A stretch of DNA of 64,000 bases from Pseudomonas sp. 102515 (GCF_031085165.1 NZ_JAVHTY010000003.1:186001-250000); one strand, 5' to 3'. Positions 26,858 through 36,390 are shown, counted from the stretch's first letter. Numbers and translations: made by a program. Notes: a model not told the origin generated them from the sequence alone.

Positions 26858-28246
26858 TCAACGTGCGGCGGCAGCCAGGCTCGGCGTGGCGGGCTGGCGA
26901 CGGCCGACCCAGGTGCCGATGGCCACGACCACTAGGGCCAGCAGACCGGTCGCCAGGATCTCGAAGCGATGCGCTTCGCTGAACAGCATCACGGTCAGGG
27001 CGCCGACGATGAAGACGATCACCGCCCAGGTCAGCCAGGGGAACAGCCACATGCGGAATTCCAGGTGCTCGCCGCGGGCCATCAGCTTGCGTCTCAGGCG
27101 CAACTGGGTCACGGCGATCACCAGATAGACCAGCAGGGCCACGGCGCCGGAGGTGGACAGCAGGAAGCTGAACACCGCCTCGGGCATGGTGTAGTTGGCG
27201 ATGGTGGTGAGGAAGCCCACGGTGGTACTGGCCAGCACGGCAGCGCGCGGCACGCCGCTGCTGGAGGCCCGACCCATCTTGGCCGGGGCATCGCCACGGC
27301 GAGCCAGGGAATAGAGCATGCGCGACGCGGTGTAGAGCGCCGAGTTCAGGCAGCTGGCCACGGCGACCAGCACCACGCAGTCGACGATCAGCTTGGCGTT
27401 GGGGATCGACAGGACCTCCAGGGCGCGCTGATAGGAACCCACCAGCGGCAGCTGGGCGTCGTTCCAGGGCACCATGGACACCACCAGGAAGATGGAGACC
27501 AGATAGAACAGCGCGATCCGCCAGATCACCGAGTTGGTGGCCCTGCTGATCTGCCGCGACGGATCCTTGGACTCGGCGGCGGCGATGGTGACGATCTCGG
27601 TACCCATGAAGCTGAACATGGTGGTCAGCAGGGCGCCCAGCACCGCGCCGAAGCCATTGGGCATGAAGCCGCCGGTATGGGCCATCAGGTTGCTCAGGCC
27701 ACTGACTTCGCGACCCGGCAGGGCCCCGACCAGGGCCGCCGCGCCCAGGGCGATGAAGGCGACGATGGCGATGACCTTGAGCAGGGCGAACCAGAATTCG
27801 AACTCGCCGTACTTGGCGACGCTGAACAGGTTGGTCACCGTCAGGATGCCGGTGATGATCAGGGCGAACTGCCAGGTGGCGATCGCCGGGAACCAGGCAT
27901 TGAGGATGGCTGCGGCAGCTACCGCCTCCAGCGGAATCACCAGCACCCAGAACCACCAGTACAGCCAGCCGATGGTGAAGCCGGCCCAGCGGCCGATGCC
28001 CTGCTGCGCATAAGAAGAGAAGGAACCGGTATCGGGCGAGGCGACGGCCATTTCACCCAGCATGCGCATGACCAGCACCACCAGGGTACCGGCCAGGGCA
28101 TAGGCCAGCAGTACGGCCGGGCCGGCCGCGGCGATGGCATGACCGGAGCCGACGAACAGACCGGCACCGATCACCCCGGCGATGGACAACATGGTCACAT
28201 GGCGCGGTTTGAGCGCCGGAGAGAGGTTGCATTCGACGTTGGACAT
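26858..28246 (-). CDS. gabP: GABA-permease-type amino acid transporter
   Basis: A 462-residue APC-superfamily amino acid permease with twelve membrane segments. The first helix motif MLSIAGVIGAGLFVGSGHAI and the region FSFMGTEIVTIAAAESKDP (helices 5-6) are typical of the AAT family, closest in look to GabP (4-aminobutyrate). Substrate specificity cannot be read securely from sequence; related permeases carry beta-alanine, proline or other amino acids. Upstream lie two copies of a GTGCAAcTTGCAC-type dyad. It is monocistronic, as the next gene downstream is a separate DUF1127 unit. Confidence 0.82.
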   Translation of the reverse strand: MSNVECNLSPALKPRHVTMLSIAGVIGAGLFVGSGHAIAAAGPAVLLAYALAGTLVVLVMRMLGEMAVASPDTGSFSSYAQQGIGRWAGFTIGWLYWWFWVLVIPLEAVAAAAILNAWFPAIATWQFALIITGILTVTNLFSVAKYGEFEFWFALLKVIAIVAFIALGAAALVGALPGREVSGLSNLMAHTGGFMPNGFGAVLGALLTTMFSFMGTEIVTIAAAESKDPSRQISRATNSVIWRIALFYLVSIFLVVSMVPWNDAQLPLVGSYQRALEVLSIPNAKLIVDCVVLVAVASCLNSALYTASRMLYSLARRGDAPAKMGRASSSGVPRAAVLASTTVGFLTTIANYTMPEAVFSFLLSTSGAVALLVYLVIAVTQLRLRRKLMARGEHLEFRMWLFPWLTWAVIVFIVGALTVMLFSEAHRFEILATGLLALVVVAIGTWVGRRQPATPSLAAAAR

Positions 28247-28278
28247 AAGGTGTTACCTGACAACGGAAAGCCTGCCAA

Positions 28279-28291
28279 GTGCAACTTGCGC
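28279..28291. promoter_or_regulatory. Operator-like dyad upstream of gabP (proximal copy)
   Basis: GTGCAACTTGCGC, one base from the perfect dyad GTGCAA-C-TTGCAC found 180 bases away. It lies 33 bases upstream of the gabP start codon. Confidence 0.5.
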
Positions 28292-28458
28292 GCCACCCGG
28301 GCTGAAATTGGCACAAAATGAACACAAAGGGTGCATCACCTCGCGGAAAGCGGCGAAAAAGCGGCGTTCCATCGAGCTATCGCGCTAACCAACTGATGTA
28401 AAAAGCGATTTCTTTTGGATACGGATGCCCTTTGGCTTGCTTCGTTAGGTATCACCTT

Positions 28459-28471
28459 GTGCAACTTGCAC
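28459..28471. promoter_or_regulatory. Operator-like dyad upstream of gabP (distal copy)
   Basis: GTGCAA-C-TTGCAC, a perfect 6-base inverted repeat around one base, in the same divergent region between gabP and the dehydrogenase operon. Repetition of the same site at 28279 makes chance less likely. Confidence 0.5.
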
Positions 28472-28729
28472 TCTTATGGTGCTTGCCCGGGTGGAACCTT
28501 AGGTAACTCCAGGCCTGGGCTAGCCGCCGCGCCCTCTTCTGTCTGGCCACAAAACCTGGACACAACCAAAAGACCCCTCGGCCCGGCGCCTGCCGCCGGC
28601 CCGCTTGGGTGTCAGGGACCGCCCAAGGGCGCGGCCTGGGCGCTTTTCCATGCCGATGCTGCAACAGTGGGAACTTGCCAGGCCGCCAAGCCTCCACACC
28701 TGCGACAAAATGTAACCGCGACCAGCAGA

Positions 28730-28762
28730 TGTTGGTAATATTCCAACAGATTAGCTAGCTAA
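28730..28762. promoter_or_regulatory. Dyads before the gluconate-type dehydrogenase operon
   Basis: TGTTGG-TAATATT-CCAACA (28730-28748) is followed by the perfect palindrome TTAGCTAGCTAA (28751-28762), ending 47 bases before the first gene. The spacer of the first dyad contains TAATAT, a good -10 sequence, so a repressor bound there would cover the promoter. The rest of the 563-base gap (28247-28809) shows no gene. Confidence 0.5.
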
Positions 28763-28809
28763 CCATAAGCCCTGCGGTTTCACGTCGGGCACCTGATGAG
28801 ACCCTGACC

Positions 28810-29541
28810 ATGTCCGCAGACGATCCCGTCCCGGCCCGCCGCGACTTCCTGCGCAAGTCCCTGAGCCTGATTCCCGTGGTCGCCCTGGCGGGCGGTGCCC
28901 CCTCGGGCCTGGCCCTCGCCACGCCCTCCCCGGACAACAAGCCGGGCAGCAGTCCGCGCGCCGACCACTATCAGCCGGTGTTCTTTACCGCCGAGGAATG
29001 GGCCTTCGTGCGGGCCGCGGTGGCCCGGCTGATTCCGGCGGACGAACTCGGCCCGGGCGCGCTGGAAGCCGGTGCGCCGGAATTCATCGATCGGCAGATG
29101 CAGACCTCCTATGCCCGTGGCGGCCTCTGGTACATGCACGGCCCCTTCGCCGCCGATGCCGCACCGGAGATGGGCTACCAGAGTCGCCTGGTACCCCAGG
29201 ACCTCTATCGCCTGGGCATCGCCGCGGTGGATCGCTGGAGCCGCCAGCAGCATGGCAAGGTCTTCGCCGAGCTGGCACCCGCCGAGCAGGACACGGCCCT
29301 CAAGGCCCTGGAAAGCGGTGACGCCGCTCTCGAGGGCGTGCCGGCCAAGCTGTTCTTCGCCCAGCTGCTGCAGAACACCCGGGAAGGCTTCTATTGCGAC
29401 CCGCTGCATGGCGGCAACAAGGAACTGGTCGGCTGGAAGCTGGTGAATTTCCCCGGTGCCCGCGCCGACTTCATGGACTGGGTGGAGCGCGACGAGCGCT
29501 ATCCGCTGCCGCCGGTCTCCATTCGTGGGGAGCGCGGTTGA
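28810..29541 (+). CDS. Gluconate 2-dehydrogenase subunit 3 family protein (Tat-exported)
   Basis: A 243-residue small subunit of a membrane-bound sugar-acid dehydrogenase. The N-terminus carries a twin-arginine signal (RRDFLRKSLSLIPVVALAGG), so it is exported folded and probably carries the flavoprotein partner across, since that has no signal of its own. The body holds the subunit-3 family segment YQPVFFTAEEWAFVRAAVAR and the C-terminal DPLHGGNKELVGWKLVNFPG. Its stop overlaps the start of the GMC flavoprotein gene by one base; the cytochrome gene follows. Confidence 0.9.
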   Translation: MSADDPVPARRDFLRKSLSLIPVVALAGGAPSGLALATPSPDNKPGSSPRADHYQPVFFTAEEWAFVRAAVARLIPADELGPGALEAGAPEFIDRQMQTSYARGGLWYMHGPFAADAAPEMGYQSRLVPQDLYRLGIAAVDRWSRQQHGKVFAELAPAEQDTALKALESGDAALEGVPAKLFFAQLLQNTREGFYCDPLHGGNKELVGWKLVNFPGARADFMDWVERDERYPLPPVSIRGERG

Positions 29542-31328
29542 TGGCCAAGGTATTGCCCAGCAAACAGGTAGTGATCGTCGGTTTCGGCTGGACCGGCGCC
29601 ATCATGGCCAAGGAACTGACCGAGGCCGGCCTGGACGTGGTGGCCCTGGAACGTGGCAGCTACCGCGACACCTATCCCGACGGCTCCTATCCCCAGGTGA
29701 TCGACGAACTCACCTACAGCATCCGCAAGAAGCTGTTCGTCGATGTCTCCAAGGAAACCGTCACCATCCGCCACGGCGTCAACGACGTCGCCCTGCCCAA
29801 CCGCCAGCTCGGCGTCTTCCTGCCCGGCGATGGGGTGGGGGGCGCCGGCCTGCACTGGTCGGGGGTGCACTTCCGCGTCGACCCGGTGGAGTTGCGCCTG
29901 CGCAGTCATTATGAAGAGCGCTACGGCAAGACATTCATCCCCGACGGCATGACCATCCAGGATTTCGGCGTCAGCTACGCCGAGCTGGAGCCCTACTTCG
30001 ACTTCGCGGAAAAGGTCTTTGGCACCTCGGGTACCGCCTGGAGCGTCAAGGGCCAGGTGGTGGGCGACGGCAAGGGCGGCAATCCCTATGCGCCGGATCG
30101 CTCCAGCGACTTCCCGCTGCCGGCGCAAAAGAACACCGTCTCGGCGCAGCTGTTCGAGAAGGCCGCACGGGAGGTGGGCTATCACCCCTACAACCTGCCC
30201 TCGGCCAACACCTCGGGACCCTACACCAACCCCTACGGGTGCCAGATGGGTCCCTGCAACTTCTGCGGCTACTGCAGCGGCTACGTCTGCTACATGTATT
30301 CCAAGGCCTCGCCCAATCTCAACGTCCTGCCGGCGCTCAAGCAGGAGCCGCGCTTCGAATTGCGCAGCCAGGCCCATGTGCTCCGGGTCAATCTCGACAG
30401 CACCGGCAAGCGGGCCACCGGGGTGACCTACCTGGACGCCCAGGGCCAGGAGCTGGAGCAGCCGGCCGATATCGTCATCCTCGCCGCCTTCCAGTTCAAC
30501 AACGTGCGCCTGATGCTGCTGTCGGGCATCGGCCAGCCCTATGACCCCAGGACCGGCGAGGGTGTGGTCGGGCGCAACTTCGCCTACCAGAACATGGCCA
30601 CCATCAAGGCCTTCTTCCGCCAGGATCAGCACCACACCAATCCCTTCATCGGCGCCGGTGGCAATGGCGTGGCGGTGGACGATTTCAACGCCGACAACTT
30701 CGACCACGGCCCCCACGGCTTCGTCGGTGGCTCGCCCATGTGGGTCAACCAGGCCGGCACCCGCCCCATCGCCGGGGCGGCCAACCCGCCCGGCACGCCG
30801 CAATGGGGCAGCGCCTGGAAAAAGGCCCAGGCCGGCTACTACAACCACCAGCTGTCGATGGACGCCCACGGGGCGCACCAGTCCTATCGCGACAACTACC
30901 TGGACCTGGACCCCACCTACCGCGACGCCTACGGCCAGCCGCTGCTGCGCATGACCTTCGACTGGAAGGACAACGACATCCGCATGACCCGCTTCATGGC
31001 GGCCAAGATGAAGAAGATCGCCGAGGCCATGAATCCCGAGCACATCAGCGTCTCGGTCAAGGATTTCGGTGGTCACTTCAACACCGCCAGCTACCAGACC
31101 ACTCACCTGAACGGTGGCGCCATCATGGGCACCGACCCCAAGACCAGCGCGGTCAATCGCTACCTGCAGAGCTGGGACGTGCACAACGTCTTCGTGCCGG
31201 GCGCCTCGGCCTTTCCCCAGGGCCTGGGCTACAACCCCACCGGCCTGGTGGCGGCCCTGACCTACTGGTCGGCGCGGGCCATCCGCGAGCAGTACCTGAA
31301 GAATCCCGGCCCGCTGGTGCAGGCATGA
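29541..31328 (+). CDS. GMC-family flavoprotein subunit of gluconate-type dehydrogenase
   Basis: A 595-residue GMC oxidoreductase, the large FAD subunit of a three-part periplasmic dehydrogenase (gluconate 2-dehydrogenase type). The FAD-binding Rossmann motif is VVIVGFGWTGAIMAKELTEAG (residues about 9-29) with the acidic E of ALERG. A Cys-rich segment GCQMGPCNFCGYCSGYVCYM near residue 233-252 is characteristic of these enzymes and has been proposed to bind an Fe-S cluster in relatives. The C-terminal GASAFPQGLGYNPTGLVAALTYW holds the conserved Asn/His region. It lacks its own signal peptide. The exact sugar or sugar acid oxidised is not certain. Confidence 0.88.
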   Translation: MAKVLPSKQVVIVGFGWTGAIMAKELTEAGLDVVALERGSYRDTYPDGSYPQVIDELTYSIRKKLFVDVSKETVTIRHGVNDVALPNRQLGVFLPGDGVGGAGLHWSGVHFRVDPVELRLRSHYEERYGKTFIPDGMTIQDFGVSYAELEPYFDFAEKVFGTSGTAWSVKGQVVGDGKGGNPYAPDRSSDFPLPAQKNTVSAQLFEKAAREVGYHPYNLPSANTSGPYTNPYGCQMGPCNFCGYCSGYVCYMYSKASPNLNVLPALKQEPRFELRSQAHVLRVNLDSTGKRATGVTYLDAQGQELEQPADIVILAAFQFNNVRLMLLSGIGQPYDPRTGEGVVGRNFAYQNMATIKAFFRQDQHHTNPFIGAGGNGVAVDDFNADNFDHGPHGFVGGSPMWVNQAGTRPIAGAANPPGTPQWGSAWKKAQAGYYNHQLSMDAHGAHQSYRDNYLDLDPTYRDAYGQPLLRMTFDWKDNDIRMTRFMAAKMKKIAEAMNPEHISVSVKDFGGHFNTASYQTTHLNGGAIMGTDPKTSAVNRYLQSWDVHNVFVPGASAFPQGLGYNPTGLVAALTYWSARAIREQYLKNPGPLVQA

Positions 31329-31339
31329 GAGGCGCGCCC

Positions 31340-32683
31340 ATGATCCTTCGTACCCTCGCGATCCTGCTCTTGGGCAGTGGCCTGGCGCTGGCGGCCCAGG
31401 CCGCGGAAGACGCCGACCCGGCGCTGGTCAAGAAAGGCGAGTACCTGGCGCGGGCCGGCGACTGCGTGGCCTGCCACACGGCGCCGGGCGGCCAGCCCTT
31501 CGCCGGCGGCCTGCCCATGCAGACGCCCATCGGCACCCTCTATTCCACCAACATCACCCCGGATCGGCAGACCGGCATCGGCGACTACCGCTTCGCCGAC
31601 TTCGACGCCGCCATCCGCCAGGGCATCGCCAAGGAGGGCCATACCCTCTATCCGGCCATGCCCTACCCCTCCTATGCCCGGGTCAGCGAGGGCGACATGC
31701 GCGCCCTCTATGCCTACTTCATGCACGGCGTGACCCCGGTGGCCCAGGCCAATCGCGACAGCGACATCCCCTGGCCGCTGTCCATGCGCTGGCCCCTGGC
31801 GATCTGGCGCCAGCTGTTCGCGCCCGAGGTGGTGCAATTCCAGCCCGCGCCGGACCAGGATCCGGTGGTGGCTCGCGGCGCCTATCTGGTGGAAGGCCTC
31901 GGCCACTGCGGCGCCTGCCATACCCCGCGTGCCATCACCATGCAGGAAAAGGCGCTCTCCCCCGCCGACGGCAAGGACTTCCTGGCCGGCAGCGCGCCCC
32001 TGGAAGGCTGGATCGCCAAGAATCTGCGCGGCGATCAGCGGGACGGCCTGGGCCACTGGAGCGAAGCGCAGCTGGTGCAATTCCTCAAGACCGGGCGCTC
32101 CGCCGACAGCGCCGTGTTCGGCGGCATGACCGAGGTGGTGCAGCACAGCCTGCAGTACCTGAGCGACGCCGACCTGCAGGCCATCGCCCGCTACCTCAAG
32201 ACCTTGCCGGCCAAGGACCCGCACGACGCGCCCTTCCAGGCCGACGGACGCACCGCCGCGGCGCTCTGGCGCGGCGACGACAACGCCCGTGGCGCCCAGG
32301 TCTATGTGGACAACTGCGCCGCCTGTCACCGCACCGATGGTCAGGGTTACGACCGGGTGTTCCCGGCGCTGGCCGGCAATCCGGTGCTGCGCACGGCCGA
32401 CGCCAGTTCGCTGATCAACATCGTGCTCAAGGGCGGCACCCTGCCTGGCCTGCACACGGCGCCGTCGACGATCGTCATGCCGCCCTTCGGCTGGCGGCTG
32501 AACGACGCCCAGGTGGCCGACGTGGTCAGCTTCATCCGCGCCAGCTGGGGCAATGCCGCTGCGTCGGTCAGCGCCACCGACGTCGCCAGGTGGCGCACCG
32601 ATGACAATCGCACCACGTCCGGTGATGACCTGGGCCAGGCCTTCGGTCACGGTCAGCCTGAGACGCCTGAGACGGGTAAATAG
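31340..32683 (+). CDS. Triheme cytochrome c subunit of the dehydrogenase
   Basis: A 447-residue membrane-associated cytochrome c. MILRTLAILLLGSGLALAAQAA is a Sec signal peptide. Three heme attachment sites follow in order: CVACH (about residue 46), CGACH (about 193) and CAACH (about 325), the usual triheme plan of alcohol and gluconate dehydrogenase cytochrome subunits that hand electrons to quinone. I prefer the ATG at 31340, which is preceded by GAGAGG and begins the signal peptide; the ATG at 31325 overlaps the stop of the flavoprotein gene and would add five residues. Confidence 0.9.
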   Translation: MILRTLAILLLGSGLALAAQAAEDADPALVKKGEYLARAGDCVACHTAPGGQPFAGGLPMQTPIGTLYSTNITPDRQTGIGDYRFADFDAAIRQGIAKEGHTLYPAMPYPSYARVSEGDMRALYAYFMHGVTPVAQANRDSDIPWPLSMRWPLAIWRQLFAPEVVQFQPAPDQDPVVARGAYLVEGLGHCGACHTPRAITMQEKALSPADGKDFLAGSAPLEGWIAKNLRGDQRDGLGHWSEAQLVQFLKTGRSADSAVFGGMTEVVQHSLQYLSDADLQAIARYLKTLPAKDPHDAPFQADGRTAAALWRGDDNARGAQVYVDNCAACHRTDGQGYDRVFPALAGNPVLRTADASSLINIVLKGGTLPGLHTAPSTIVMPPFGWRLNDAQVADVVSFIRASWGNAAASVSATDVARWRTDDNRTTSGDDLGQAFGHGQPETPETGK

Positions 32684-32691
32684 CGGTCGCG

Positions 32692-33612
32692 TCAGCGGCG
32701 CAGCCAAGCCGGATCGACCGCGGCGAACACCTCCACCAGCCACTCGACCCAGGCGCGTACCCGCGGTGAGGTCTGGCTGGCCGGGGGGTAGATCGCCGCC
32801 AGCGGCAAGCCCGGCGGTGGCAGGCCGGGCAGGACTTCGCACAGCCGGCCGGCGGCCAGGTCTGCTGCCACGTGATAGCGCGGCGCCTGGATCAGGCCCA
32901 GCCCAGCCAGGGCGGCACCGACATAGACGTCGGCCCCGCTGAGGGTCAGCCGTGCGGGTTGATCCAGGCACTGCAGCTCACCCTCGCAGAGAAATTCGAA
33001 GGGCAGCCGACGGCCGCTGCGCTGGGAGCGGTACCGTACCAACTGGTGATGGGCGAGTTCCGCGAGGTTGTCCGGCTGGCCCTGGCGGGCCAGATAGCTC
33101 GGACTGGCACAGGTCACCTGTACCAGCTCGCCCAGGGGCTGGGTGGCCAGGCCTTCGTCGAGCAGTGGCCCGCTGCGCAGCACGCAGTCGATACCTTCGC
33201 CGATGACGTCCACCGGCCGGTCATCGGCGCTGATCACCAGCTCCAGGCCGGGATAGCGCTGACAGAAGTCCGGCAGCGCCGGAATCACCAGGGCGCGCCC
33301 AAGGGACCCCGGCAGATCCACCCGCAGCCGACCGCGCGGCTGGCGCCGCCGCTGGCTGAAGGCCCCCTCGATATCGTCCAGCTCGGCCAGCCAGCTGACG
33401 CAGCGCTCGTAGTAGGCGGTGCCATCCAGGGTCGGGCTGACGCGGCGAGTGGTCCGGTGCAGCAACGTCACCCCCAGGTGGGCTTCCAGCTGCTGCACCA
33501 GCAGCGTCGCCATCGCTGGCGACAGGCCAAGATCGGCGGCCGCCCGGCTGAAGGAGCGACGCTCGACGATACGCACGAAGCCGCGCATGGCTGCCAATCG
33601 ATCCAAGATCAT
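32692..33612 (-). CDS. LysR-family transcriptional regulator
   Basis: A 306-residue LysR-type regulator with an N-terminal winged helix-turn-helix ([20 protein letters not shown], then [26 protein letters not shown]) and an effector domain starting about residue 90. It is divergent from the aldo/keto reductase gene, 96 bases apart, the standard layout for a LysR protein controlling its neighbour. On the other side it converges on the cytochrome gene with only 8 bases between the stops. Confidence 0.9.
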   Translation of the reverse strand: MILDRLAAMRGFVRIVERRSFSRAAADLGLSPAMATLLVQQLEAHLGVTLLHRTTRRVSPTLDGTAYYERCVSWLAELDDIEGAFSQRRRQPRGRLRVDLPGSLGRALVIPALPDFCQRYPGLELVISADDRPVDVIGEGIDCVLRSGPLLDEGLATQPLGELVQVTCASPSYLARQGQPDNLAELAHHQLVRYRSQRSGRRLPFEFLCEGELQCLDQPARLTLSGADVYVGAALAGLGLIQAPRYHVAADLAAGRLCEVLPGLPPPGLPLAAIYPPASQTSPRVRAWVEWLVEVFAAVDPAWLRR

Positions 33613-33708
33613 TCATTCCTGTCGAATACTGCCTGTCGTGATAGCAGCTTTGTTCAGCCTGGCTCAATAGCGAGACTGATCCCATCTTTCACGAGAGGAG
33701 CGAACGTC

Positions 33709-34698
33709 ATGCTGCAACGACGACTGGGCCGTAACGGCCCACGGGTGTCCGCCCTGGGGCTGGGCTGCATGGGGATGAGCGAGTTCTATGGCGCCACCGA
33801 CGAGACCGAGGCCCTGGCCACCCTGGACCTGGCCTTGGAACGCGGCGTGACCCTGCTGGATACCGCCGATGCCTATGGTCCCCACCGCAATGAGGAATTG
33901 CTGGGCCGGGCCCTGCGCGGACGCCGCGAGCAAGTGTTCCTGGCCAGCAAGTTCGGCCTGGTGCGCAGTGCCGATCCTACCGCCCGCGGTGTGAATGGCC
34001 GGCCCGAATACGTGCGTCAGGCGGTGGAAGGCAGCCTGCGCCGACTGGGCGTCGAGCATCTCGATCTCTATTACCAGCATCGGGTCGATCCCGAGGTGCC
34101 GATCGAGGAGACCGTGGGCGCCATGGCCGAGCTGGTGCAGGCCGGCAAGGTGCGGTACCTGGGGCTGAGCGAGGCCTCCAGCGAGACCCTGAGACGTGCT
34201 CACCGGATCCATCCCATCGCTGCCCTGCAGAGCGAATTCTCGCTGTGGTCGCGCGATCCGCAGCAACACGGGGTGCTCGCCACCTGCCGCGAACGGGGAA
34301 TCGCCCTGGTGGCCTACAGCCCGCTCGGCCGCGGCTTTCTCACCGGCGCCCTGAAATCGCCGGAGGACTTCGCCGCGGATGACTATCGCCGCCTGAGTCC
34401 GCGCTTCCAGGGCGACAACTTCCAGCGCAACCTGGAACTGGTGGAACGGGTACGCGCCCTGGCCAGCGCCAAGGGCGTCACGCCTGGCCAGTTGGCCCTG
34501 GCCTGGGTGCTGGCCCAGGGCGAGGACATCGTGCCCATCCCGGGGACCCGGCGGCGCGGTTATCTGCTGGAGAATCTCGCCGCGCTCGAGGTGCAATTGA
34601 GCGCAGACGAGGGCGTCGAACTGGATCGACTGTTCACCCCGGAGCAAGTGGCCGGTACGCGCTATCCCGCCGCCTGGATGCAGCTCGTCGAGCGCTAG
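33709..34698 (+). CDS. Aldo/keto reductase
   Basis: A 330-residue NADPH-dependent aldo/keto reductase of the AKR11/13-like bacterial group. The N-terminus is [13 protein letters not shown]. The catalytic tetrad is Asp/Tyr in [20 protein letters not shown], Lys in FLASKFGL and His in [11 protein letters not shown]. The C-terminal cofactor loop is [19 protein letters not shown]. The ATG at 33709 follows GAGAGGAGCGAACGT, a good binding site. It is probably controlled by the divergent LysR regulator; the substrate is unknown. Confidence 0.92.
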   Translation: MLQRRLGRNGPRVSALGLGCMGMSEFYGATDETEALATLDLALERGVTLLDTADAYGPHRNEELLGRALRGRREQVFLASKFGLVRSADPTARGVNGRPEYVRQAVEGSLRRLGVEHLDLYYQHRVDPEVPIEETVGAMAELVQAGKVRYLGLSEASSETLRRAHRIHPIAALQSEFSLWSRDPQQHGVLATCRERGIALVAYSPLGRGFLTGALKSPEDFAADDYRRLSPRFQGDNFQRNLELVERVRALASAKGVTPGQLALAWVLAQGEDIVPIPGTRRRGYLLENLAALEVQLSADEGVELDRLFTPEQVAGTRYPAAWMQLVER

Positions 34699-34706
34699 TG
34701 ACCATC

Positions 34707-34731
34707 AAGCCCGTCGCCGACCGACGGGCTT
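34707..34731 (+). terminator. Hairpin after the aldo/keto reductase gene
   Basis: AAGCCCGTCG (34707-34716) pairs with CGACGGGCTT (34722-34731) around a 5-base loop, 9 bases past the stop. The T-run is short, so efficiency is doubtful. Confidence 0.6.
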
Positions 34732-35059
34732 GCGCGGTTGGCATCGATCCTGCTAGCTTGATCGGGTTAGTACCAAGCTGACCCCAATCGCTGGACGCCT
34801 TTCCGCTCGTTGTAGCAGCGCGAAATAAGCGTCATCCGGATCGAATCGATCCCTCGATTGCTCAGGATCTGCCGCCCTGGCCTCTGAATCTCGCGCCCGG
34901 CCGGTTGCCTGCCTTCCCAAGTACTTACCTGCATGCCTGGGCATCTTGCCCACACGCTGCCTTCCTCCAGCCAGAGATTCAGCCGTCGGCCGTCATGGGT
35001 ACGAGGTTGCTGGAGTTATTTCACCGCGCCGACTGAGCGTGGATCCCAAGGATAGTCAG
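34732..35059. other. Intergenic region without a recognised gene
   Basis: 328 bases. Short open frames on both strands look non-coding. The only structure noted is the dyad GGATCGA-A-TCGATCC at 34838-34852. The promoter of the small gene at 35060 must lie here, but I see no clear boxes. Confidence 0.4.
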
Positions 35060-35287
35060 ATGAACATTCAAAACCAGGCCATCGCGGCCATGCAACACCT
35101 CCAGGCGGCCTTCGCGCCGTTCCAATGCATCACCACCCCGGCTTCGCGCAAGGGCGGCTTTAGCTTTACCGTGCTCGACGAGCGCGGTGTCGCCTGTCGC
35201 AGCGAGCGCCTCTATCCCGAGCAGTACAACGCTGCCGACGGGCTGGAGCGGGTCATCGCCCGTACCCGCCGCGCCCTGGTGGCCTGA
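35060..35287 (+). CDS. Small conserved-looking protein of unknown function
   Basis: A 75-residue soluble protein, [20 protein letters not shown] onward, with no signal peptide. It shows an N-terminal helix, then [20 protein letters not shown] (strand-like) and a C-terminal helix. AAGGA sits about 8 bases before the ATG, and the codon usage is Pseudomonas-like, so I consider it real. It does not match a family I know. A separate promoter for gpmA probably lies in the 128-base gap that follows. Confidence 0.65.
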   Translation: MNIQNQAIAAMQHLQAAFAPFQCITTPASRKGGFSFTVLDERGVACRSERLYPEQYNAADGLERVIARTRRALVA

Positions 35288-35415
35288 AGCGCCACACGAG
35301 TGCCGGACGCATCACGGTTTCCGTGATGCCGATGCCGGCCGCCTCCATCTGCGGTATGTTTGGCACAGCTTCGCGTAGGCGTGAGCCAAACAATGAATCC
35401 CAAGATGGAGGTCGC

Positions 35416-36162
35416 ATGTCGCAAGTCGTATTCATCCGCCATGGCCAGTCGGCGTGGAACCTGGAAAACCGCTTCAGTGGCTGGGCGGATGTGGATCTGA
35501 CCGAACAGGGGATCCGCGAGGCCCACGAAGGCGGCCAGGCGCTCAAGGACGCCGGCTTCCTCTTCGACGTGGCCCACGTGTCGGTGCTCAAGCGCGCCGT
35601 GCGGACCCTCTGGCACGTGCAGGAAGGCATGGACCAGATGTGGCTGCCGGTGGTGAGCGACTGGCGCCTCAACGAGCGTCACTACGGTGGCCTGACCGGC
35701 CTCAACAAGTCCGAGACCGCCGCCAAGTACGGTGAAGAGCAGGTGCTGGTCTGGCGCCGCAGCTACGACGTGCCACCGCCCGAGCAGAGCGTCGAGGAGC
35801 AAAAGGCCCTGGCCGCCGATCCGCGCTATGCCGGTCTGTCGCTGGACCAGGTGCCACGCACCGAGTGCCTCAAGGATTGCGTCGAGCGCGTGCTGCCCTA
35901 CTGGAACGAAGTCCTGGCCCCGGCCATTCGCAGCGGCCAGCGTGTGCTGGTGGTCGCCCATGGCAACTCCATGCGCGCCCTGATCAAGTACCTGGACAAC
36001 ATCTCCGACAGCGACATCGTCAGCCTCAACATCCCCAACGGTGTGCCGCTGGTGTACGAGTTCGACGAGGACCTCAAGCCCACCAAGCACTACTACCTGG
36101 CCGACCCGGATGAGGTCGCCGCCAAGATGGCCGCGGTGGCCAATCAGGGCAAGGCGAAGTAA
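35416..36162 (+). CDS. gpmA: 2,3-bisphosphoglycerate-dependent phosphoglycerate mutase
   Basis: A 248-residue cofactor-dependent phosphoglycerate mutase interconverting 3- and 2-phosphoglycerate. The phosphohistidine motif [18 protein letters not shown] (His about residue 9) and the second catalytic His in [11 protein letters not shown] (about 184) are present. So are the Arg/Glu in [13 protein letters not shown]. The length matches E. coli GpmA. The ATG at 35416 follows GGAGGTCGC. Many pseudomonads rely on the unrelated cofactor-independent GpmI, so an additional GpmA is notable. It converges on yihY across a repeat-filled gap. Confidence 0.94.
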   Translation: MSQVVFIRHGQSAWNLENRFSGWADVDLTEQGIREAHEGGQALKDAGFLFDVAHVSVLKRAVRTLWHVQEGMDQMWLPVVSDWRLNERHYGGLTGLNKSETAAKYGEEQVLVWRRSYDVPPPEQSVEEQKALAADPRYAGLSLDQVPRTECLKDCVERVLPYWNEVLAPAIRSGQRVLVVAHGNSMRALIKYLDNISDSDIVSLNIPNGVPLVYEFDEDLKPTKHYYLADPDEVAAKMAAVANQGKAK

Positions 36163-36209
36163 GGCCTCTTTCGTCCTTCCTCGGATGGAGGCCTTGCAAG
36201 GTTTTCCAC

Positions 36210-36258
36210 AGGGTCGACGAGGGGTGAGCGGTGGATAAGGCTGAAGCCGTCGTCCACC
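36210..36258. repeat. GTGGA(A/T)AA-type intergenic hairpin
   Basis: GGTGGATAAGGCT (36230-36242) pairs with AGCC-GTCG-TCCACC (36245-36258). Just upstream is GTTTTCCAC (36211-36219), the same half-motif that makes up the repeat at 15627-15920. It lies in the gap between the convergent genes gpmA and yihY. Confidence 0.6.
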
Positions 36259-36292
36259 CTGCCGACTGCCCCTTGTCGTGGCCACGGGTCGC

Positions 36293-36390
36293 CGTAGGTT
36301 GGGTCGAGCGCAGTGAAGCCCAACAGGTCTCGTTTCGAGGGGCTGGCCAGGTTGGGCTGCGACGGTGAAGCCGTCTCGGCCCAACCTACG
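36293..36390. repeat. 98-bp inverted-repeat element (CGTAGGTTGGG type), copy 1
   Basis: Outer arms CGTAGGTTGGG (36293-36303) and CCCAACCTACG (36380-36390) are exact complements. Inside is a second pair, GCCCAAC (36318-36324) and GTTGGGC (36350-36356). It lies between the stops of the convergent genes gpmA and yihY. A second copy is at 57670-57769. Confidence 0.85.

Noticed and set aside
34753-34953. Two overlapping 60-66 codon minus-strand frames before the small gene at 35060
   Set aside because: Different frames over the same bases, no ribosome binding sites and Arg-rich random-looking translations.
36293-36390. Reading the CGTAGGTTGGG repeats as terminators
   Set aside because: The arms are about 75 bases apart and no T-run follows; katE already has a strong terminator upstream of copy 2, so these are repeats and not simple terminators.
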